Notes under the pieces: generated by a model | Seen by the model: the letters and a program-made list of their open reading frames with translations, nothing else | Database searches by the model: none | What the model was told of the DNA's origin: nothing | NCBI GenBank assembly: GCA_032353305.1 | Contig: JAUCNG010384148.1 | Span: 1 to 11,031 of the forward strand | DNA: 11,031 bases | Direction of reading: 5' to 3' | Source: Cephalothrix spiralis | Taxonomy: Eukaryota > Nemertea > Palaeonemertea > Archinemertea > Cephalotrichidae | In this document: in pieces, positions 1 through 5,740 of the stretch | Layout: each line of letters begins with the position of its first letter | How positions within the stretch are numbered: position 1 is the stretch's first letter | Position numbers and translations under genes: made by a program

Positions 1-483
1 CCCCCCCCCCCATGTCCAGAAAACATGAATGATATATCTTGAAACATTTTTAGAGGAGCCGTGATATAGGCGTCCAAAACTGAAATTCTATCTTTACATC
101 AATTTATTTGAATAATTTAAATAGTAGGTCAACAATTGCATCGCCTTTTACCTGTTTTGATGCATGGAATAATGCATTGGGACCAAACCTGACCGAACCA
201 TAGAGAGAGGTGCAAGATATATATCATTTTAACAGTACTTACTAAACTCCTACATCAAATACTAAAGAAGCCATGTGTGATGAGTCATCATTTTATAGGC
301 CTTCTGATGGTAAATGCTGCATCGACCATATAAGGCCGACCAAAACAAACCACTATATACTTTTTCAAAGAACACCAATAAATGTAATAATGTAGTACAG
401 TAATTTAACATATTCAGACCTGCAAATTGTAAACAATAGGTCAAATGTCCCTCTTTTAAGCGTCGCAATTATCCTTTGCAACC
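1..483. other. Upstream region of gene A, no gene found
   Basis: It begins with a run of 10 C that may extend beyond the window. GAGCCGTGATA (54-64) and GAGAGAGGTGCAAG (202-215) resemble phrases at the edge of the dispersed repeat near 4003-4040. The antisense open frame at 262-468 has no splice or homology support. Confidence 0.5.
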
Positions 484-490
484 TATAAGG
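484..490 (+). promoter_or_regulatory. Possible TATA element of gene A
   Basis: The sequence TATAAGG sits about 158 bp before the proposed leader-exon donor at 641/642. A start about 30 bp downstream (near 514) would give a leader exon of about 127 nt, close to the roughly 123 nt inferred for gene B. It is a weak match on its own, so this is inference from the paralogue. Confidence 0.3.
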
Positions 491-513
491 GTTAATTTTC
501 AAAATTATCTGAT

Positions 514-641
514 TAGATGCTATTTTTATGTTAATAGCTCAAATTATTGTTTAAGTGTTACATGAATTCCACAGCTTATTAATCAAAGCTGTACCTTTGT
601 TAACCAAGCATTGTTAAGGAACTCTTGACTGTTGAAAAAAG
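514..641 (+). other. Probable noncoding 5' leader exon of gene A (5' end approximate)
   Basis: An AAG/GTAAGA donor at 641/642 and an acceptor TTTTTCAG at 1050-1057, only 7 nt before the start codon, suggest a 5' UTR intron. The 26 nt starting ATTGTTAAGGAAC before the donor match 16 of 26 positions with the equivalent leader of gene B (ATTGATACTGAAC). This ungapped match supports a shared leader. The 5' end is a guess from the TATA-like element. Confidence 0.45.
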
Positions 642-1057
642 GTAAGACAAATTTTACTTTAATACATGACCATAGTTACATCTTCGTATAAAGTGATAAA
701 AAATACCGAAATAATATGGATATTTAAAGACTGCTGGCATGAACCTTAAAATAATGACTGTTCAATCAATTCGGGGCTTATCACTAGTCTCACGAAATAT
801 TGAATTACAACTTCCGGTCACGGATCAATCAACTGGCCAATATTCCGTGTTTGATAAATAAGTTGAAAATCCACAATGATGAACCAAAAAAGAATTTAGA
901 AATTTGATCTAAAATCATTGTGGATATTCAACTTATTATCTTAGCTATTACTTTATCAAGAGAGAGGATATTTATTTTGAATCTTATTTATATTTCATGT
1001 ACTAGAATTTTTTATTTATGAATAAAATAATTTGCGTTAAATTTTCATATTTTTCAG
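642..1057 (+). other. Probable 5' UTR intron of gene A
   Basis: This 416-nt stretch runs from GTAAGA to TTTTTCAG and has no convincing ORF. It contains the fold-back at 857-937, listed separately. Otherwise it is plain AT-rich sequence. Confidence 0.45.
857..937. repeat. Hairpin-forming inverted repeat (24-nt arms)
   Basis: The arm at 857-880 is the reverse complement of 914-937 with one mismatch. The 33-nt loop holds a second short stem, TTTAGA at 895-900 against TCTAAA at 908-913, directly adjoining the right arm. RNA from either strand would fold into an almost perfect stem. It could be a small MITE remnant or a microRNA-like precursor. No target-site duplication is evident. Confidence 0.8.
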
Positions 1058-1064
1058 TAAAACT

Positions 1065-1184
1065 ATGGCGCGCCTACTTCTTGGTTTGACGCTTGTTCTT
1101 TGCTTGTCCAGTGCCTTTGCTGTTGATTACACATTAGACCAATTCAATCAACTTATCAAGAAATATTCAAAAGGATTTTTTCAG
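1065..1184 (+). CDS. Gene A coding exon 1: signal peptide and mature N-terminus
   Basis: It encodes residues 1-40. Its donor reads CAG followed by GTACAT, which is weaker than the other donors of this gene. It ends in phase 0 after the motif GFFQ, matching GLFQ at the same boundary in gene B. Confidence 0.85.
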
Positions 1185-4100
1185 GTACATATAAACATTT
1201 TACCTATTTATCGTATTATCTTAACCAAATAGTGTTAAGAGGAGACACAGTAACAGTGAGCGAATCATCACTATCCAAGTACAACAACTAACTACACTCG
1301 ACCTGATGATAATGAAGGGCTTCCTACCATGATTTTCTTGTCAAATTGCAGGGTTCCAAGCACTCCTTGAAATTCTTGGATTTTGATGTGACTCCTTTAA
1401 TTTGCGAAACATCCATTCATATTATTTTGATTTAAATATGTTCGCTTAATTTTAAAAAGTTACGCTCGCGCCTTTTTCATACAAATTAAAACGAAGTCAA
1501 TAACGATGCCAAGGATAAAGGGCGGCCGATGAAGCATACTGTTGTTCAAAACAATTAAACAAAATTTTCATTCCAACCTGTTCCAACTGTACCTGGAAGG
1601 GGGCCCAGATGGGGTTAAACGGGATCCGGGATAGGCCCTAAATGGCCTTTACGGGCTCGGGATAGGCCAACGGAACGGGATTCGGGGAAATGGGGACCTA
1701 ACGGTAACGGGAGACTGGAAATTGAAGTTAAACGACAGCGGGAGACGGAAAATTGAAATAAGAGGGTTATGGGAGACGGGAAATGAAAACTAAACGAAAA
1801 CTGATACGGGAAATGGAATATTAACGTATAACTGGATGGCAAACGAGACGGGATTTTTCACAAATGGGATCGGGATAGAGCCTTTTTTTCTATAAACGGG
1901 AGCGGGATAGAGACCCCCCATGTTGGCCCTCCTGTTACTGGTCTTATTTTCGAGCAAAAAGTAATATCTAGACTGATTTACTGCCCTATAGATTCCAACC
2001 CAATTTGAAAAATTCATTTGTTATTATTTTAAAAAATCGTTGATTTTTTGTAAAACCTGCTTGGATTTTGTTCCTTGTATTTCCTAGGAATCTTGAATGT
2101 GTGAAAAAGAGCATACGAAACATATCAATTTTTCTAAATCCATAGTTGTTTGGGCACTGCGTCATGGGACTTTCCCATTTTGAATTGGATTTACTTACTT
2201 GGTGTAATTCTATCTCTAACTGTTTTTTAACAACTGTTTTCTTAGTAAATTTTCTGGTTCCAGATAAGAGATAGACAGTTTGTCGTTGACTTCTCCAGTC
2301 CATGGGCTAAAGAATATTGCCAGGTCACTGAGGGTATTGAACCATTGATTCCAAGTGGTTCCAAGCTATATGAATATGAAAGAAGAAAATTGAGTCGGGA
2401 ACCAGTTGCTTTGCCACCAAATATGGATGAATTTTGTGAACAACTTGATCTTTTTGGTGAACGCAGTAAGTTATGAATTCCTTTAGTAGGATTAACATTT
2501 TATTTTAATCATGTGACGAATCTGTAGTGAGACATTACTTGTTATCACATATCTAACATGGGTGTCACTACTTAGAAGGACCCAAAATCATTTTATTCCA
2601 CTGGCGATTTTACGCATTCTTCAAGAATGCGTAAAATGTCGTCCTTCTCAAATTATTTCGACTTGCACGCTTCCCTAGCTCCGTGCAATTTGAATCACGT
2701 GGCACATGACGTCATTATATTATTGTAGCGAATACTCAGTTTATGACACATTGTAATATTAAATATTACTTTAATTACTCGAATCTGCACTCGACATTAC
2801 GGTCTCGTGCAAATTCTTGTTTAAAATCCGAACCAACCGACTATTCATAAAGTAATATTATATGATATATCAGGTCTTTGAAAAGTCTATCCCTGAACTA
2901 ATACTTAAATTTCAGATTTAGTTACTCATATTAAATAAGCATTCCCAAAATAGTCTATAAATGATAATCTGGATTATCAGGGCATTTTGTAATTACGTTA
3001 GGCTGTGATTTGTTATGGTTAGACAACAAATTGCCTTGAAATAATGACACATTATTGTACATATAATTCGAAACGTTACGACTTAATGCCTGTTATATAA
3101 CCTTGATAAGATTAATTCAATTCGTGACATTATTGAATATTATTTTATGTGGACGTACTGACTACTAATACCAGAAGCCTTATATATGTAACCAATACTA
3201 AATCAGCAATTTTATTGTCCTAAAATCATGCGTTTTAAGAAATCCGAACTAATATACTATCGGTGTAAAATTTTGCCAAATTACTTCTACTCCTAAGCCC
3301 TGAACGTCATCTCGCCTTGCTATCTAGGGTAATAAAAAACCTATAATGTGCTGTATGATTCTTTATTTGGAGGCGCTATATTTTTATAATTTGAATCATT
3401 TTTCTTTCTCAGTCGTTCAAGAGCATTTCATCAAGATTATAAAGAAGCACGAGTGCAAAGATGAATATGGGTCTGCAGACCCCCCAGAAGGTATTGTTGG
3501 TCCATTGTCTCAGAAGTTGAAACTTTATTGCACCAGTAAGTAGTTTTCAAAACACGCACCAAGGGGCTATTACATTTGATATTGATTAAGTTCAGACTTG
3601 GCGGATCATGCATGATCACAAAATATTGGCTTATAATAGAACTTTATTCGCAAAAAGATATTGCATTACAAATATACATACAAGCACACATATACAGGCT
3701 ATGACATTAGTTGTCATAATTTTCAGTACAAATGAAATCAAGCAAAGTATTGATTTCAAAAATTGTAAGAGTATTTTGCCATCGCATATCTAATAGTTCC
3801 TTTATCTGGATTATCTTTCGATTAACCACATCATCAATTGGATTTATATATTTCATGTATTTACCTAATTTACATAATTTAGTACTATGGGACCCCGGAC
3901 TATAAAATACATTGAGCAAAAATCTACATTATGTCATTGGTATCAGGGATGGGGTTGTATCATGGGAAAACACCCGTACACAGTGACCTACCCGGGAATT
4001 TGGCTCTGAGGGGCCGTGATTTTCCGAGAGAGGCGCAAGCAAGATACCGTTATTATTCAATTTCCCGTCTCTGTTTTCGCCGTTTGGTTTTTTTCCGTCT

Positions 4101-4415
4101 TATTTCCGTTTCTCGTCTCCCGCTATACATGTAGTTTTTCATTTCCGTCTCTTGTTACCGAAATTTTTCTAAATCTCTTTTTCGCATTCTTGTAACGCAA
4201 AATTTAGCTTATCCCGATCTAGTAAGGGTATATCCCGGATGCTGTTGACCCGTTAGACCCATCTAGATCCTCAACTAATATTCTCATATTTTACAATTTT
4301 AGATACTGATGTTTCAACTCCAAGATTAATAAGATTTCTCCAATATGCAAAACAACGACTAAGCAGCCGTAGAGAAGTTGTGAGAGATGTTCATAGTGAA
4401 TTATTCGGATTTTGA
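1065..4415 (+). CDS. Gene A: secreted four-cysteine protein of unknown family, 185 aa, four coding exons
   Basis: The coding sequence joins 1065-1184, 2264-2465, 3413-3535 and 4303-4415 (558 nt with stop). Residues 1-19 form a signal peptide with a leucine-rich core and an A-F-A cleavage site, leaving a mature protein of 166 residues that starts VDYT. Mature cysteines are C59, C98, C122 and C147, an even number that could form two disulfides. There is no N-glycosylation sequon and no second membrane segment. Stretches such as residues 25-39, 109-119 and 156-168 look like amphipathic helices, so I infer a small, mostly helical extracellular protein. The start ATG has G at +4 and follows an acceptor by 7 nt. 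Gene B downstream is a paralogue with the same intron phases (0, 1, 1), four cysteines and total length. That agreement is the main support for the exon model. I do not recognise the family and assign no function. It lacks the six-cysteine pattern of insect odorant-binding proteins. Confidence 0.85.
1185..2263 (+). other. Intron 1 of gene A
   Basis: A 1079-nt phase 0 intron. Its middle third is the purine-rich dispersed repeat at 1598-1925. The rest is AT-rich with no gene. Antisense open frames here are serine/phenylalanine-rich products of the repeat composition and not credible proteins. Confidence 0.8.
1598..1925 (+). repeat. Decayed purine-rich dispersed repeat, copy 1
   Basis: The strand is dense in degenerate units such as CGGGAGACGGGAAATG and CGGGATAGAG, unlike the surrounding AT-rich intron. 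The order of blocks (AGATGGG, TAACGGG, ATCCGGGATA, then CGGTAAC, AGCGGGAGACG, GAAATAAGA, GACGGGAAAT) is repeated on the opposite strand at about 4025-4265. This makes it a dispersed repeat rather than a local low-complexity tract. No transposase or terminal repeat is visible. The boundaries are approximate. Confidence 0.7.
2264..2465 (+). CDS. Gene A coding exon 2: C59 and C98, LPPNM motif
   Basis: It encodes residues 41-107 plus the first base of codon 108. The acceptor follows TTCTGGTTCCAG and the donor is a consensus GTAAGT. It carries C59, an SP dipeptide also present in gene B, and the block LPPNMDEFCEQL (residues 90-101), the best-conserved segment of the pair. It is one codon shorter than its gene B counterpart. 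Confidence 0.88.
2466..3412 (+). other. Intron 2 of gene A
   Basis: A 947-nt phase 1 intron. It holds the palindromic structure at 2574-2648, a TGACGTCA site at 2707-2714 and a short perfect palindrome at 2962-2979 (TGATAATC, TG, GATTATCA). I see no gene. Confidence 0.85.
2574..2648. repeat. Nested palindrome
   Basis: The inner arms ATTTTACGCATTCTT (2607-2621) and its exact reverse complement (2623-2637) are separated by a single C. Outside them AGAAGGAC (2574-2581) pairs perfectly with GTCCTTCT (2641-2648). The outer pair is offset by 25 nt on the left and 3 nt on the right, so the left side would form a large bulge or is an inserted segment. Confidence 0.8.
3413..3535 (+). CDS. Gene A coding exon 3: KKHEC and LKLYCT motifs
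   Basis: It encodes residues 108-148 with phase 1 at both ends, so this exon can be skipped without a frameshift. The acceptor is TTTCTTTCTCAG and the donor GTAAGT. C122 lies in KKHEC and C147 in LKLYCT. It is 123 nt long, exactly like exon 3 of gene B. Confidence 0.88.
3536..4302 (+). other. Intron 3 of gene A
   Basis: A 767-nt phase 1 intron from GTAAGT to AATTTTAG. The 5' half is AT-rich with a 14-nt perfect palindrome at 3604-3617 (GATCATG/CATGATC). The 3' half is the inverted copy of the dispersed repeat. No gene is seen. Confidence 0.85.
3995..4265 (-). repeat. Decayed purine-rich dispersed repeat, copy 2 (inverted)
   Basis: Read on the minus strand, it repeats the block order of the copy at 1598-1925: AGATGGG, TAACGGG, ATCCGGGATA, TCGGGATA, CGGTAAC, AGCGGGAGACG, GGAAATAAGACGG, GAGACGGGAAATTG. 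At its 3995-4045 edge the plus strand reads GGCCGTGAT and GAGAGAGGCGCAAG. Relatives of both phrases occur at 56-64 and 203-215, suggesting that the same family touches the left end of the window. Confidence 0.65.
4303..4415 (+). CDS. Gene A coding exon 4: YAKQRL motif and basic C-terminus
   Basis: It encodes residues 149-185 and the TGA stop. The acceptor follows TTTTACAATTTTAG. The helix-like segment RLIRFLQYAKQRL is shared with gene B, after which the tails diverge: arginine-rich here, ending ELFGF. There is no cysteine in this exon. Confidence 0.85.
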
Positions 4416-4508
4416 TAAGTGACTGATCTCCTTGTATAGATAAGTAAATGTATCTATAGAAATTGGACTGTAATTCGATGAAATTGTTGTAGAAAAAAGA
4501 AAATCCTG

Positions 4509-4514
4509 ATTAAA
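4509..4514 (+). terminator. Likely polyadenylation signal of gene A (ATTAAA)
   Basis: ATTAAA, the commonest AATAAA variant, lies 94 nt after the stop codon and is followed by a TG-rich stretch (TATATGTGTGTTG at 4534-4546) that could be the downstream element. Cleavage near 4530 would give a 3' UTR of about 115 nt. Confidence 0.5.
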
Positions 4515-4529
4515 AGTTGAAACTGAAGT

Positions 4530-4960
4530 AGAGTATATGTGTGTTGAAAGCAAATAATTGTTGATTGAATTCGAGGTTTATCTCCTCTCGATACCCTCGG
4601 ACACTAGACTCCCTGATCTCCTACTTGTTTAGTAAACATTGTCCTATTTGTCCTTATTTTGGCACTAAAGTCAAAAGATTCGCCGATGTGTCCCGGGTCC
4701 TCGTTAGGCAGAACGATTTGACTTAAAATTATTTTTAGAAATGTTTCAATTACTGAAAATTATTGTTTTGGTGTTTTAGACAGAAATAAGACTAAAAACT
4801 TTTGGTTAAAATTTTTTTTGACTTTGAGATTTGACATTAAAAGGTTAGGTTAGGGTTTGTAGGGCTTGGGTTCAGTTCAGTTTTAGAAAATTCTAAGTCA
4901 AATTTCCTTATACCTTTCAATGTCAAATCACAAACAAACAAAAAATTTCCATTAAAAAAT
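4530..4960. other. Intergenic spacer between genes A and B
   Basis: No ORF of note. The right half contains the inverted repeat at 4828-4929 and a GGTTAGGTTAGGG motif at 4843-4855. The left half shows nothing I recognise. Confidence 0.6.
4828..4929. repeat. Inverted repeat next to the gene B promoter
   Basis: Seventeen-nt arms GATTTGACATTAAAAGG (4828-4844) and CCTTTCAATGTCAAATC (4913-4929) are reverse complements with one mismatch. Weaker complementarity, about 20 of 28 positions, continues outward to about 4800 and 4957, so the whole element may be about 160 bp. It ends a few bases before the TATA box at 4961. It is probably a MITE-like fold-back. Confidence 0.7.
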
Positions 4961-4969
4961 TATATAAAG
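4961..4969 (+). promoter_or_regulatory. TATA box of gene B
   Basis: TATATAAAG is a strong TATA match. Initiation about 30 bp downstream would fall near 4992, about 120 nt before the donor of the proposed leader exon. A second, similar element, TATAAAG at 4989-4995, could shift the start to about 5020. Confidence 0.55.
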
Positions 4970-4991
4970 ATTCACCCTATAGGCCCCGTAT

Positions 4992-5114
4992 AAAGCAAAT
5001 AGAACCTTATAATTAGAGTATGCTACTGGACAAAAGATTAAAGCGAAAGAGCTGGTGACCGTATTTGCTGGGTCTGTACTGTGCTATTGATACTGAACGT
5101 CTGATATCTGAGTG
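4992..5114 (+). other. Probable noncoding 5' leader exon of gene B (5' end approximate)
   Basis: It ends at a consensus donor, GAGTG/GTAAGT. Its partner acceptor would be TCATTTGCAG at 5601-5610, one base before the coding ATG. Its 3' segment resembles the leader of gene A. No long reading frame passes through it, as expected for a UTR exon. Confidence 0.5.
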
Positions 5115-5610
5115 GTAAGTTCATTCATTTTCTTCTTATCCTCTTTTTATCACTTACTTTTTAATCATTTTGCCAATTTCTACAATGGTAATTTGTAACC
5201 TAACCTAAACATACAGCAATTTTAGTTTAATTATATTTCAAAATGTCAATTTTTCCTGACCTTTTGATGACTGTTTTCATGACTTTAATCGATAATTTAC
5301 TACCAATCTGTCATCGATTTGCATGCCTACAAAATGAGAGAAGATTGAAGGATCTTCATAAATGGTAAAATCAAATTACTCTGTCCATTCTTTATATAAT
5401 TAGGACTTATTGACCTTTTATGATTATTCTAACCCTTTTTCTAAATTAGCTTGTTAATGTTCACAAAAGCATTTTCAGGCATATATGTGATAAAACAAGT
5501 TGACAGTTAATGACTGCTCATATTACTAGTTAGTAAATATACAGCAAAAAAGTTAGTTACTAATTGATTAATAAACTGATTGTAATTTTGAGTTTAAAGT
5601 TCATTTGCAG
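5115..5610 (+). other. Probable 5' UTR intron of gene B
   Basis: A 496-nt AT-rich stretch between the donor at 5115 and the acceptor at 5609-5610. It contains GTAACCTAACCTAAAC at 5195-5210, which is in opposite orientation to the GGTTAGGTTAGGG motif at 4843. No gene is visible. Confidence 0.5.
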
Positions 5611-5611
5611 A

Positions 5612-5740
5612 ATGTTTTGGAAAATATGGATTCTAAGTTTAATATGCCTGGTTAGCCTTGTGCTTCATGTTGGATCAGTGGAATATACAGTGTCAGATTT
5701 AGATGCTATCATGAAGAAATACACGCTGGGATTATTCCAG
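5612..5740 (+). CDS. Gene B coding exon 1: signal peptide and mature N-terminus
   Basis: It encodes residues 1-43 and ends in phase 0 after GLFQ with the donor CAG/GTAGGT. The reading frame stays open into the intron until 5860, so retention would give a 4-cysteine-less short protein. Confidence 0.83.

Noticed and set aside
1615-2017. Antisense open frames over gene A intron 1
   Set aside because: They are Ser/Phe/Pro-rich products of the purine-rich repeat, with no splice context or family resemblance.
1986-2303. 105-codon antisense frame overlapping gene A exon 2
   Set aside because: It overlaps a well-supported exon on the other strand and has no recognisable motif.
5564-5611. Upstream in-frame ATG of gene B adding 16 residues
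   Set aside because: The extension runs through a polypyrimidine tract and acceptor. Starting at 5612 matches gene A and gives a normal signal peptide. It stays possible if the 5' intron is not spliced.
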